In this document: positions 23,611 through 31,872 of the stretch, in pieces | Layout: each line of letters starts with the position of its first letter | Numbering within the stretch: the stretch's first letter is position 1 | Origin: a virus | IMG/VR virus record: IMGVR_UViG_3300011114_000290 | Coordinates: 1 to 37,033 of that record | Reading direction: 5' to 3' (one strand) | DNA length: 37,033 bases | Translations under genes and position numbers: made by a program | Notes under the pieces: model-generated | The model's input: the letters and a program-made list of their open reading frames with translations, nothing else | Database searches by the model: none | What the model was told of the DNA's origin: nothing

Positions 23611-25725
23611 TCAGATTGCTCGTTCTATTGCCTCGCCACTGCTGATGTGCAGCGAGCCTTGATCCATTTCGGCAAGCAGCAAAGCCAGCTTGCCCTTGAT
23701 GTTCTCAATCTGAAGCCGGGTATTGCTCTCGATGACGGTATCGTGAGCGCGCCCGCTGATCTTCATCTCTTCGGTGTTGCGCTGCTCGGCGTTGCTGGCC
23801 TCGGTCTCGTGGGCCTTGGCTGTGACTTGCATGAGCGTGCGCTTCGTGGCGCCATCCTCGCGGATTTGGGCGATCTGGCCACGGTTGTTGATTTCCAGCT
23901 GCATCGCTTGCATTTGCTGGGTCATCTGCTCAATCTGCGCCTTGCTCTGAGCAAGTTGCATCTGAACCTGTGGCGGGATCGGTGACTTCTTGTCAATCTG
24001 CGCCAGCGGGTTGGATGCCGCCAGGCGGTCGGCAATGACGTCCGCGCCGGGGAAGTCCATATTGCGGAAGACCAGATCGCCCGCCAGCTTGAACAGTTCA
24101 GGGTTGCCGGCGAGCAGCGGCATCATGGAATCGACCGCCTGCATCCGCTTGCTGATGTAGCCTGGCCCGCTGTCCATCACCACGTCGTACTCGCCCACCG
24201 TGACGTCGTTGAGCACCTTCTGGACGCCGTATTCGTCCTGGCCCTGCTCGTTGATGGTCACCATGTCCGGCTGGCCATCCTCGCCAATGATCCGCATCAC
24301 GCGCTGGGTGTCGTAAATTTTGGGTATCAGGTCCAGCAGAATCTTGCCGGTGTGCTTGATTGAGCGAGTCAGGTTGTCGAAGTAGTGGAAATTCGACAGA
24401 TCGACCTGCTGCTGCTGGCCGTTGAGCGCCTTGCCGCTAATATTGCCGCTGGGTAGTTGGTTCGGGTCGGTAATGCCCAGCACCATTTGCAGGTCAGCAT
24501 TGATCGCATCGGCGGCGCTCATCACGCCGACCGGCGGCGGCTCGGGTTGCAGGCGGGCCGGCTGCGGGGCTGGCCTGCCATCAATGTCCGTCTGCTTGTA
24601 GCGCAGGACTGGGCTTGACTTGATGTTGGCCTGCGCCCACTCGTCCTCGTGGCCCTCGTCCTGGCCTTCCGCCAACAGCCACTTGGCCTTCGGCGCCAGC
24701 GCAATGCTCTCGGTCATACTGGTGCGCCAGAAGTTATACATGCGCTGGGGGTCTTTGGCAAACCGCACCAAACCAAACTTCTTGCGCTTGTCCTCGACGA
24801 TGAGCTGCTGCCCGTAGCACGGCACAACCGGGATATACCGGCCTGGCCAGTCCTTCTCCTCCAGCACCTCCATCGCAGTCAACTTGCACCACTTGACCAC
24901 CTTGCGGAAGCTCGGGCGTTCGTCAACGATGGTGATGCCGGCCAGCGCCAGGAACTCGTCGCTGGGCAGCTCGTCCTTGTAGATTTTGGTGCCGTCTGAG
25001 AGCATCAACAACTTGGTCTTGACCCGCTCAATGTGGAAATACTCGGCGATCCGAATGTCCTCGGTCATCACCCAATCAGCGGAATCGTCGCCCGTGCTGC
25101 GCTGAAGGAAGTTGGCGCCATCGTCCGCGCCGGGGAACATCTCGCGGAAGACGGCCTTGGGCATGACGCTGGTAATCAGGCACTGCTCGGCGTCGGAGCC
25201 GTCCGGCAAGACCGAATTCGGGTCAAAGTAGACCGTGAACGGATTTTCAACGGGCTGGATGTAGATTTCCTGGTCGAACGAGTCCTCGCGCACATAATCC
25301 GTGACGATGCGCCAGTAGCCCCAGCCCATCCGCACGGCGTAGTCAAAAGCATTGTCGTACGCCGTGTCAGCGTTGCTGTTCTCTTCGATGTGGCGGGTGA
25401 TGCCCTCAAGCGTCTGAGCGATCTTGACGTCCGCCTGGGTGTTCGTCGGGTGGACTTTGATCCTGGGCCGTTGCTGGCGCTGTTGGTTCGTGACCTGGCG
25501 AACGTAGGCGTCGATCTTGTTGATCGTCAGGCACGGCCTGGCGTCAAGGTTGCGGCTGTTCTGGATCTCCACCGGCCACTGGTCGCCGGCAGCAAATTTC
25601 AGATCGTCCAGCGCATCGGCCCGGTTTGTGGAATCGGAGTCGCCCGCCAGGCGCAGGAACTTGATCGCCGCATCAATGCGTTTGTCGGGGCTCACATCAT
25701 TGTCAGAGTAGTAGGCCATGTTCAT
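23611..25725 (-). CDS. Portal protein, P22 gp1-like
   Basis: The protein has 704 residues, close to 725 in P22 gp1. Marks include NRADALDDLKFAAGDQWP, CLTINKIDAYVRQVTNQQR, AFDYAVRMGWGYWRIVTDY, NPFTVYFDPNS and a C-terminal Gln-rich helix like the P22 barrel (VQMQLAQSKAQIEQMTQQ). Twelve copies would form the DNA channel at one capsid vertex. ATG 25725 overlaps the terminase stop as ATGA and is preferred to the TTG three codons before. Confidence 0.92.
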   Translation of the reverse strand: MNMAYYSDNDVSPDKRIDAAIKFLRLAGDSDSTNRADALDDLKFAAGDQWPVEIQNSRNLDARPCLTINKIDAYVRQVTNQQRQQRPRIKVHPTNTQADVKIAQTLEGITRHIEENSNADTAYDNAFDYAVRMGWGYWRIVTDYVREDSFDQEIYIQPVENPFTVYFDPNSVLPDGSDAEQCLITSVMPKAVFREMFPGADDGANFLQRSTGDDSADWVMTEDIRIAEYFHIERVKTKLLMLSDGTKIYKDELPSDEFLALAGITIVDERPSFRKVVKWCKLTAMEVLEEKDWPGRYIPVVPCYGQQLIVEDKRKKFGLVRFAKDPQRMYNFWRTSMTESIALAPKAKWLLAEGQDEGHEDEWAQANIKSSPVLRYKQTDIDGRPAPQPARLQPEPPPVGVMSAADAINADLQMVLGITDPNQLPSGNISGKALNGQQQQVDLSNFHYFDNLTRSIKHTGKILLDLIPKIYDTQRVMRIIGEDGQPDMVTINEQGQDEYGVQKVLNDVTVGEYDVVMDSGPGYISKRMQAVDSMMPLLAGNPELFKLAGDLVFRNMDFPGADVIADRLAASNPLAQIDKKSPIPPQVQMQLAQSKAQIEQMTQQMQAMQLEINNRGQIAQIREDGATKRTLMQVTAKAHETEASNAEQRNTEEMKISGRAHDTVIESNTRLQIENIKGKLALLLAEMDQGSLHISSGEAIERAI

Positions 25726-26999
25726 CCCATCCAATTCGCCGGGAGCGAGAAAGTCGCCCGCTTTTTAGCCTTGCGCGGCTCGTTGACCATCAGGCCAATG
25801 TAACGGAAAGCGTCCGCGCCGTGGCTGTAGTGATCGTGCAGCGGCTGTTTGGAAAAGCCGCCAGTCTCGGGGTCTACATCATATCTGTAGTGGCGCAGGC
25901 ACGAAATCCCATCCGCCGCATTCTCTCGGTCGAACCAGCAGTTCGGGAAGATTGTGCGGGCTGCGTTGATCGAGTCGGGAATCGGTACGCGGGGAATAAT
26001 GCTGACTTTATAGCCCGCCGAGCGAACAATGTCTTCGATGCTGCGGCCCGCTGCGGCAAGGGTTTGGTTTTGGGCGTCATGGGGTAGCCAGAGGGTGTCG
26101 TAGACGTAGCCGAACTTCTGCATCTCGGACATGTAGTGGCTGATGGTGCGCTGGCTGTCCTCAAGGTAGCGGATGAGCCTGGTTTCCATGCCGATGAACT
26201 GCAAGAACCAGATCGCCGTGGAGTCAGACCAGCCGAGGTCAAACACCGCGTGGACGGGTTTGCTCGGGTCGTAGTTGACGGTCGTGATCCGGCCCTGGAG
26301 CTCCGCCATCTGCATCTCGCGGGCAAAAATGGCCCCATCCACCGTCTGCCGGCAAATGCCCTCCCAGACCGTGTTGTAGGACTCAATGTCACGCTCCTTG
26401 AGCGCGTCTTTTTCCAGCCGCAGGGTCTCGGGAAACCAAGGATTGTCGGACCAGTTCACCTTGACCACCACGCAGTCAGCTGGCGGCCTGAGCACGAAGC
26501 GTTGATAGGTCTCGTCGGTCTCAAGCTCCGGGTTGAAGCTGACCCATATGCTGCTGCCGGCCTTGCGGATGGTCGGTATCAGAACATTCCACGACAGCCG
26601 GCTAACCGACTGCGCCTCCTCGCACCAACAAATATCCACTCCCTCGAAAGATTTGATATTGCTGATGTTGTTGCGCAGGCCGGCGAAGGCAAATTCAGTG
26701 CCGTTCTTGCCCCGGATCGTGGCCTGGGTGATCTCATAGAACCCCAGCAAGCCCAGCGCCTCAATCTGGTCGCACAAGAGCTTGTGGACCGAGTCTTTGA
26801 TGCTGGTCTGGAACTCGCGAGCGCACAGAATGCGCAGCGGTGACTTGGCGCCGAGGATGAGCAGGGCTCGGGCAATGCCCCAAGACTTAGCGCCGCCGCG
26901 TCCGCCGTAGAGTACTTTGTAGCGGGACGGCTCGAAAAGGCAGGCGAGCTTTTCTGGGAACTCGGCCAGGCTGATGGCCTTGTTAAGTGCTTGGCTCAT
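25722..26999 (-). CDS. terL: Terminase large subunit, Sf6 gp2-like
   Basis: This 425-residue packaging motor matches the Sf6-type (Terminase_3/PBSX-like) family along its length. Walker A is GGRGGAKS at 32-39. Walker B with the catalytic acid is ICWCEEAQ near 123-130. ETDETYQRFV and SDNPWFPE follow. The RNase H-like nuclease shows FDLGWSDSTA (Asp 254) and HGADAFRYIG (Asp near 396). Sf6 and P22 package by headful cutting, which would give circularly permuted DNA and fits the circular assembly. It overlaps terS by 17 bp. Confidence 0.95.
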   Translation of the reverse strand: MSQALNKAISLAEFPEKLACLFEPSRYKVLYGGRGGAKSWGIARALLILGAKSPLRILCAREFQTSIKDSVHKLLCDQIEALGLLGFYEITQATIRGKNGTEFAFAGLRNNISNIKSFEGVDICWCEEAQSVSRLSWNVLIPTIRKAGSSIWVSFNPELETDETYQRFVLRPPADCVVVKVNWSDNPWFPETLRLEKDALKERDIESYNTVWEGICRQTVDGAIFAREMQMAELQGRITTVNYDPSKPVHAVFDLGWSDSTAIWFLQFIGMETRLIRYLEDSQRTISHYMSEMQKFGYVYDTLWLPHDAQNQTLAAAGRSIEDIVRSAGYKVSIIPRVPIPDSINAARTIFPNCWFDRENAADGISCLRHYRYDVDPETGGFSKQPLHDHYSHGADAFRYIGLMVNEPRKAKKRATFSLPANWMG

Positions 27000-27333
27000 T
27001 GGCCTTCACGAACGAAACCATTATGCCCTCGATGGGCGTGCCGTCCGGGTTCGCCAGCTTGGTGGTATTCGTCTCGCCCCAAGCCATTTGCGCCTTGGTC
27101 CACCAGATCATGGCCGTGGTATCGCCCGCCATTGCCTTGTTGAATAGCGTCTTGGCAATACTGGCGCTGGCCGTGGCTTTCCCAAGCGCCAGTTCAACGT
27201 CGTAGTATTTTCGCAGGGTCACATCGCTGATGCCCAGCAGAGCGCCAATCTGCTCATGCGGCAGCCCCAGGCCTGCTGCGGATTGGGCCTGGGAGCGGGT
27301 TTTTTCGGTGGGTTCGTGTGAGGCTTGGGCCAT
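26983..27333 (-). CDS. terS: Terminase small subunit
   Basis: This 116-residue protein has an N-terminal helix-turn-helix (LGLPHEQIGALLGISDVTLRKYY) and then a helical oligomerisation region (SIAKTLFNKAMAGDTTAMIWWTKAQM). Small terminases recognise the packaging site and load the large subunit. It lies directly before terL, overlapping it by 17 bp, and 6 bp after the methyltransferase gene. Confidence 0.86.
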   Translation of the reverse strand: MAQASHEPTEKTRSQAQSAAGLGLPHEQIGALLGISDVTLRKYYDVELALGKATASASIAKTLFNKAMAGDTTAMIWWTKAQMAWGETNTTKLANPDGTPIEGIMVSFVKANEPST

Positions 27334-27339
27334 TTTCTT

Positions 27340-28563
27340 TTATTGAGGCAAACATGCCAAGCCAAATGGCTGGCCAGTTGATTCTAATGTGGCTGTCTTG
27401 CCGGTGAAGTCTTGCCAGCGTTTGATGATGACGTCTACGTACTTGGGGTCGAGTTCCATCAAACAAGAATGGCGCCCATTCTTTTCTGCGGCAATCAAAG
27501 TGGTGCCGCTGCCGCCAAAACTGTCCAACACCAAGTCGCCGCCCTTTGTGTTGTTGAGCATTTGATACTCAAACAACGCCACCGGCTTCATGGTCGGATG
27601 CTCGCCGTTGCGGCTGGGCTTGTCGAATTCTAGGATGGTGGTTTGCTTTCGGTCGGTTGCCCACAAATGTCCAGCGCCTTCCTTCCACCCGTACAGGCAC
27701 GGTTCATGCTTCCAGTGATAGTCCTGACGACCCATGACAAGCGAAGACTTCTTCCAGATCAAGCATTGCCGAACCTTCCAGCCTGCGTCCTGCGCCGCGC
27801 CTCGAAAGTTGTAGCCCTCCGAGTCTGCGTGCCAAATATAGAACACCGCGCCAGGCTTCATTGTGGAATCTGCCGTGACATAAGCATCGCGCAAGAACTG
27901 GCGGAATGCGTCATCGGCCATGCTATCGTTTTGAATGGTCAGCTTTTCTTTGGTGCCGCCTTCATACGCCACGTTGTACGGCGGATCGGTCAACCACATA
28001 TCGGCTTGCCTGCCAGCAACCAACTTTTCCATGTCGGTAATGGAGCAGGAATCCCCACACATCACCCGATGCCGCCCAAGTAACCAAACATCTCCAATCA
28101 CCGTCACCGGGGCCGCAGGCACCTCAGGCACCGCATCCTCGTCCGTCAGGCCTTCTGTGGCCTCTGTTGGGCTCAGAAGCGCATCAAGCTCATCCTTCCC
28201 AAACCCCAGCAGGTCAAGATCAAACCCGCCCTCAAGTAGCTCGCCCAACTCCAGCATCAACAGATCGTTGTCCCACTCCGCATTCATCGCCAGTTTGTTG
28301 TCGGCAATGATGAGAGCCTTGCGCTGCGGCTCGGAGAGGTGCGCCAGCTCAATGACCGGCACGGCCTCCATGCCCAGCTTGCGGGCCGCCATCAAACGCC
28401 CATGCCCGGCAATGATGCCGTTGGCACCATCCACCAGGATAGGGTTGGTCCAGCCAAACTCCTTGATGCTGGCCGCTATCTGAGCGACCTGCTCCTCGGA
28501 GTGCTTGCGGGAGTTGTTGACGTAGGGGATCAGGCCCGCCACCGGGCGCTGTTCGATCCTCAC
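27340..28563 (-). CDS. ParB-like domain fused to a DNA (adenine/cytosine-N4) methyltransferase
   Basis: The protein has 407 residues. Residues 1-95 are a ParB/Srx-type N-terminal domain (IPYVNNSRKHSEEQVAQIAA, IIAGHGRLMAARKLG). The rest is an amino-methyltransferase with DPPY at 193-196 and the AdoMet motif FGGSGTT at 349-355. The catalytic motif precedes the AdoMet motif, as in the beta group. Fusions of this sort are common in phages and islands and may methylate phage DNA against host restriction. No partner restriction enzyme is visible. GTG 28563 overlaps the previous stop as GTGA. Confidence 0.92.
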   Translation of the reverse strand: MRIEQRPVAGLIPYVNNSRKHSEEQVAQIAASIKEFGWTNPILVDGANGIIAGHGRLMAARKLGMEAVPVIELAHLSEPQRKALIIADNKLAMNAEWDNDLLMLELGELLEGGFDLDLLGFGKDELDALLSPTEATEGLTDEDAVPEVPAAPVTVIGDVWLLGRHRVMCGDSCSITDMEKLVAGRQADMWLTDPPYNVAYEGGTKEKLTIQNDSMADDAFRQFLRDAYVTADSTMKPGAVFYIWHADSEGYNFRGAAQDAGWKVRQCLIWKKSSLVMGRQDYHWKHEPCLYGWKEGAGHLWATDRKQTTILEFDKPSRNGEHPTMKPVALFEYQMLNNTKGGDLVLDSFGGSGTTLIAAEKNGRHSCLMELDPKYVDVIIKRWQDFTGKTATLESTGQPFGLACLPQ

Positions 28564-28697
28564 TTCTTCTCTTTCTTCTCAGCCGCCTTCTTGACAGCGT
28601 AGGCGATGGCAACGGCCTGTTTCACCGGCTTGCTTTTCACCTCAGCCTTGACATTGGCGCTGAACGCCTTGGGGCTTGCTGACTTCATGAGCGGCAT
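28560..28697 (-). CDS. Small Lys/Ala-rich protein (DUF6496-like)
   Basis: This 45-residue protein is MPLMKSASPKAFSANVK, then KPVKQAVAIAYAVKKAAEK. The KAF..N...E......KQAVAIAYAVK pattern recurs in tiny phage proteins and recalls DUF6496. It is very basic and may bind nucleic acid, which is inference. ATG 28697 (or 28688) is preferred to a longer frame that would overlap the gene before it. Confidence 0.66.
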   Translation of the reverse strand: MPLMKSASPKAFSANVKAEVKSKPVKQAVAIAYAVKKAAEKKEKK

Positions 28698-28698
28698 A

Positions 28699-29103
28699 TC
28701 AAGTCGAGTGAATGACTGCAAAGTTGATGACCACCGCCTCAAGCAACGGGCCGGCGGTGATGTTGCGCACCGTGATTGTTGCCGAACCAGCCAGCATGCT
28801 GGACACCCAAGCGTTGTAGGCGCCGGCAGTGGCGTTGGCGCTGGCCACGTTGACGATGATGACGTCCTTGGCCGACAGCAGGCTGTTGGTCAGGGTGAAG
28901 GTCACGTTGGTTACGGTCGCCAGCGAAGCGGCGTTCATCGTGATCTGCCCGGCGCTGGTGTTGACTGTCACGCCGGTGGACTTGCTCGTGAGCTGAGTCA
29001 CCGCAGTCTGCGCAAGTGCGCTGTACCCAATCTCTCCAGTAGCGTAAACGGTTGAGAACTCGGGGTCGTTGTAAGCAACGCCGCTAGCAATAGAATTGGA
29101 CAT
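28699..29103 (-). CDS. Beta-rich probable virion protein
   Basis: This 134-residue protein is made of Ser/Thr/Val-rich strands (TAVTQLTSKSTGVTVNTSAG, NVTFTLTNSLLSAKDVIIVN, GSATITVRNITAG, VINFAV). It closely recalls small beta-sandwich proteins found near phage structural genes, perhaps decoration or fibre pieces. The ribosome-binding site AAAGGA is as strong as those of the coat gene, suggesting high expression. Its place before the terminase is unusual for a decoration protein. Confidence 0.68.
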   Translation of the reverse strand: MSNSIASGVAYNDPEFSTVYATGEIGYSALAQTAVTQLTSKSTGVTVNTSAGQITMNAASLATVTNVTFTLTNSLLSAKDVIIVNVASANATAGAYNAWVSSMLAGSATITVRNITAGPLLEAVVINFAVIHST

Positions 29104-29115
29104 GGTTATATTCCT

Positions 29116-29376
29116 TTAATTGAATTCAACAATAGCACAAATATCAGCTTCTTGAATAATCTGATAATCCTGACCGTCCACCTTATGCGTCGGCCATTTC
29201 AAATAGTCGCCATTACCATACTTCACAAAATCCCCCACTTGCACATCCAGCGCAAGCGGCCCAACCGCCACCACCGTTCCTTCATTGAACGGCTCTTTAT
29301 TGTTGGTAATAATAATATCAGATAGTTGCCGAGTATTCGGCTTAATAACTACCTTATCATGAAGCGGTTGCAGCAT
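29116..29376 (-). CDS. GroES-like co-chaperonin
   Basis: The 86 residues follow the GroES/Cpn10 plan: LQPLHDKVVIKP at the N-terminus, a mobile-loop position with SDIIITNN, then EGTVVAVGPLALDVQVGDFV and a C-terminal DYQIIQEADICAIVE. In GroES the loop tripeptide Ile-Val-Leu docks on GroEL; here Ile-Ile-Ile could do so. T4 gp31 is the classic phage co-chaperonin, needed to fold its coat protein. A similar role for the coat at 21372 is likely but inferred. It is somewhat shorter than the usual 95 or so residues. Confidence 0.83.
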   Translation of the reverse strand: MLQPLHDKVVIKPNTRQLSDIIITNNKEPFNEGTVVAVGPLALDVQVGDFVKYGNGDYLKWPTHKVDGQDYQIIQEADICAIVEFN

Positions 29377-29380
29377 GTAT

Positions 29381-29737
29381 TTAGTCCAGAAAACGGAGTT
29401 TGAATAGGGTGGAATTTATCAGGTCGGCAATCTCGTCGACAAGATTCTGCAATTCGCTGTCTTGGGGCAGATGCTGCCGCGCCTCTTCAACGAACGATTT
29501 CATGGACTCCAGGTACGCCACCGGCTCGGTGGCCTGGTGGTAGTCCTGGGGGAAGTCTTTAAGCTGCTCGTAGCGGCCCATGGCGGCCTCGGCGAACTGG
29601 TCCGTCAGGTCAATGATCTGTGCGTAGTAGTCCCCCAGCGCCAGATGCACCGACAGGCTCTTGGTCGACCAGTGCATCAGATGAGCGTTGGTGCTGGAGT
29701 GCAGCAACGCCAGAACAAAGGCGGCAATTTCAGTCAT
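29381..29737 (-). CDS. Ferritin/Dps-like protein (DUF5856-type)
   Basis: This 118-residue helical protein has ALLHSSTNAHLMHWSTKSLS and ALGDYYAQIIDLTDQFAEAA. These match the first two helices of small phage ferritin-like proteins (DUF5856) related in shape to Dps. The His, Asp and Glu residues could bind metal, but a ferroxidase site is not certain. ATG 29737 is preferred to the ATG four codons upstream at 29749. It fits the family start and lies just where a transcript from the promoter-like elements at 29745-29771 would begin. No Shine-Dalgarno sequence precedes either ATG. Confidence 0.76.
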   Translation of the reverse strand: MTEIAAFVLALLHSSTNAHLMHWSTKSLSVHLALGDYYAQIIDLTDQFAEAAMGRYEQLKDFPQDYHQATEPVAYLESMKSFVEEARQHLPQDSELQNLVDEIADLINSTLFKLRFLD

Positions 29738-29744
29738 GTTGGCG

Positions 29745-29771
29745 ATCATAGCAAAAAAAGGTCATTGTCAA
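29745..29771 (-). promoter_or_regulatory. Candidate late promoter
   Basis: On the minus strand TTGACA (29771-29766) matches the sigma-70 -35 consensus and TATGAT (29750-29745) is one base off the -10 consensus. The spacer is 15 bp, two short of the best. It stands at the head of the long leftward operon. The expected start, about 8 bases after the -10, coincides with ATG 29737, so the mRNA could be leaderless. Confidence 0.6.
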
Positions 29772-29811
29772 TCCCTGTGGCACCAGATACACGTTTTTGA
29801 CCCGCTGCACC

Positions 29812-29922
29812 GGTACAAGCGGTACACCCCTAAAGGGGTGTGTACCGGTCTGTACCGGGTTGCGGCATAGCGCCCCGGTACAGTTGTACCGGCTTGTACC
29901 GTCTTGTACCGGTCTGTACCGG
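29812..29922. repeat. Array of nine TGTACC/GGTACA elements
   Basis: TGTACC starts at 29841, 29851, 29885, 29895, 29905 and 29915, that is, in two 10-bp-spaced groups. The inverse GGTACA lies at 29812, 29821 and 29877. Most copies extend to TGTACCGG. The pair at 29875-29892 is a perfect CCGGTACA-GT-TGTACCGG palindrome. The 10-bp period places the sites on one face of the DNA. The array fills the gap between the primase stop and the candidate late promoter, so it may bind a late regulator or act as origin iterons. Confidence 0.85.
29821..29846. other. Hairpin within the TGTACC array
   Basis: GGTACACCCC (29821-29830), loop TAAA, and GGGGTGTGTACC (29835-29846) pair almost fully, with two extra bases in the second arm. 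There is no adjacent T-run, so it is probably not a simple terminator for the primase gene. Confidence 0.5.
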
Positions 29923-31872
29923 TCATGGCAGGTCAATTTTGAGCTCATAGACCCCCGGCTCGGTCTGAAGGATTTCCTCCCGATCCAGCAATTCGGACAC
30001 CACCCGAGCGAACGCCTGCTTCTTGCTGTTGGTGCTGGAGAGCTCCGACATGGCGTAAAACACCGCCCGCCATTCCTCATGGCCAACGTATTGCCGGTCA
30101 AGAACCTTGAACGCCTCCAGCCCATCATTGGCGTTGGGGCTGCGCAGCTTGACCCTGATGGCCTTGGTGGGCTCGCCTGCCTGCACCAGCACAGCACTGG
30201 TGACCGGCTCCCCATCCTCATCAAACCACCCAGGAATAATTACTTTCTCCAGCGTGGCATATAGGGTCGGCGCCAGCTCGGCGTCCTTGCTCTTGCGCTG
30301 GATAATCTCCATCGGCGCGTCGCCCTTGGCGGGTACGATGCTGATCTCAATGTCCAGCGCACCGCGCCAAGCGCTCGATCCTCTGGCTCGGTGCTGAGTC
30401 TCTTCAGAAACGCCAGTATGGTGGACCAATATGATTGTGCAATTGAATTCCGCCATTAACATAGCGCAGGCATCAAGCATCGCCTTGGCGTCCTGGGATG
30501 AATTCTCGTCGCCGGAGTTGAAGCGGTGCAAGGTGTCTATCACGATTGCGGCGGGCTTGATCGGCAGTGCCCGGATGTGCTCGGAGACCTTGCGGTAGCC
30601 TTCTGGCGTGTCCAAATCGCAGCCGCTCTTACTCAGATACATATTAAGAGCCTGACCATTACCATGGCGCTCTTTCCAGGCCGCGATCCGGCTGCGCAGG
30701 CCATGGTGGCCCTCGCCGGCAAGGTAGACGATCGCCCCTGGCGTGACCCGATGCCCGAACCAATCCTGCTGGCCTTGGGCCATGCGCAGGCACCAGTCGA
30801 GCGTGGCGAACGTCTTGCCGCCGCCGCTCGGTCCGTGAACCATAATCAATGCGGCCTGCTGAATCCACCCCTTCACCACCCACCTAATCGGCGCTGGCTG
30901 GCGGGAGAACTCATCCGCCGGCATGAGCCAGTCGCTCACCGCTGGCTCAAGCAGCGCCGCCAAGTCATTGCCGGCCTGGACGTAATCATTGGCGTCCCCA
31001 GCTGCTGGAGGCATCACCGACCTGGCGCCGTACTTGGCGCTGGCCTGCTCGGCATAGCGCTGGCCCACGCCGCTTGCATCGTTGTCGGCAACGATCACCA
31101 AGTCTTGTTGTGCGCCAAACCGCTCCCGAAGCGCTCCGGTAACCGGGACTAGGTTGCTGGCCGAGTACGCCACAGCGCACGCCTTGCCGGTGGCTTGGTG
31201 GATCGTGGCGGCAGTGGCAAAGCCTTCGGCGATGTAGATGGTCGATCCCGGCTCGCCCAGCATCCAGAACTTGCCGCCCGTGGCGCCGCCGGGGTGGTAA
31301 CGTTTATCGCCATCTGCTGCGATGTACTGCACCGAAGCCAGATCGCCCTCGGCACTGTAGAGCGGCACCATCAGCCGCCCGTCGCCGGTGATCCTGGCGC
31401 CATTGGCGGCGATGCCCTTTCTTGCCAGATACGGATGGTCGGCACTCGCTGCACCGCCCGCTGTCCAAATCGCATCCACCGTGGTGGCGGCAACCGCCTG
31501 GCTGCGCTCCTGCTCGGCCTCCCGCGCTGCCTTGGCCTCGGCCATGCGCCGGGTGTGCGCCATTTCTTCCGCGATGGTAAGTTTCCTTCCCATCTCCGCC
31601 TGCCAGGCCTGCTCAATGCCTGCCCGCCAGCACCCGAACCGGCCTGCCGGTACGCCATCGCCAAAGGCCACGTACCAACCCGGCTTGCTGTGGCCTGGCG
31701 TGCCTTTTGTCCCGCTATTGAAGCGGTGCAGCTTGCCGTCTAGATAGATGTTCTCTGGCGGCTCCAGTCCCGCCTCAATCATTGCCTCCCGCAGCTGCTC
31801 GTCTGGTGGCTCGATGCGCCTCGGCTCGGGGAGGGCGTAGACGCCGCCGAAGATGCTAGTCAGGTCTGCCAT
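29923..31872 (-). CDS. Bifunctional primase-helicase (Toprim plus RecA-like ATPase)
   Basis: The protein has 649 residues from ATG 31872. The N-terminal part (KLHRFNSGTKG, GWYVAFGDGVPAGRFGCW) is typical of phage and plasmid primase-helicases. A Toprim domain follows with IAEGFATAA near 213-221 and VADND near 261-265. A RepA/DnaB-like ATPase has Walker A GPSGGGKT at 347-354, Walker B AIVIDTLHR near 442-450 and ILVHHTG near 481-487. It should prime and unwind DNA at the fork. A longer frame upstream would overlap the HTH gene, so ATG 31872, with a 17-bp overlap, is preferred. Confidence 0.9.
   Translation of the reverse strand: MADLTSIFGGVYALPEPRRIEPPDEQLREAMIEAGLEPPENIYLDGKLHRFNSGTKGTPGHSKPGWYVAFGDGVPAGRFGCWRAGIEQAWQAEMGRKLTIAEEMAHTRRMAEAKAAREAEQERSQAVAATTVDAIWTAGGAASADHPYLARKGIAANGARITGDGRLMVPLYSAEGDLASVQYIAADGDKRYHPGGATGGKFWMLGEPGSTIYIAEGFATAATIHQATGKACAVAYSASNLVPVTGALRERFGAQQDLVIVADNDASGVGQRYAEQASAKYGARSVMPPAAGDANDYVQAGNDLAALLEPAVSDWLMPADEFSRQPAPIRWVVKGWIQQAALIMVHGPSGGGKTFATLDWCLRMAQGQQDWFGHRVTPGAIVYLAGEGHHGLRSRIAAWKERHGNGQALNMYLSKSGCDLDTPEGYRKVSEHIRALPIKPAAIVIDTLHRFNSGDENSSQDAKAMLDACAMLMAEFNCTIILVHHTGVSEETQHRARGSSAWRGALDIEISIVPAKGDAPMEIIQRKSKDAELAPTLYATLEKVIIPGWFDEDGEPVTSAVLVQAGEPTKAIRVKLRSPNANDGLEAFKVLDRQYVGHEEWRAVFYAMSELSSTNSKKQAFARVVSELLDREEILQTEPGVYELKIDLP

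Noticed and set aside
25033-26843. Plus-strand frames of 235-256 codons opposite portal and terminase
   Set aside because: They are antisense shadows of well-supported packaging genes with no motif of their own.
29821-29846. Intrinsic terminator of the primase gene
   Set aside because: The hairpin is strong but has no adjacent T-run on either strand, and it is built from the TGTACC elements.
29812-29922. CRISPR-like repeat array
   Set aside because: The units are only 6-8 bases with 10-bp spacing and mixed orientation. There are no spacers and no cas1/cas2. It is better read as a protein-binding array.
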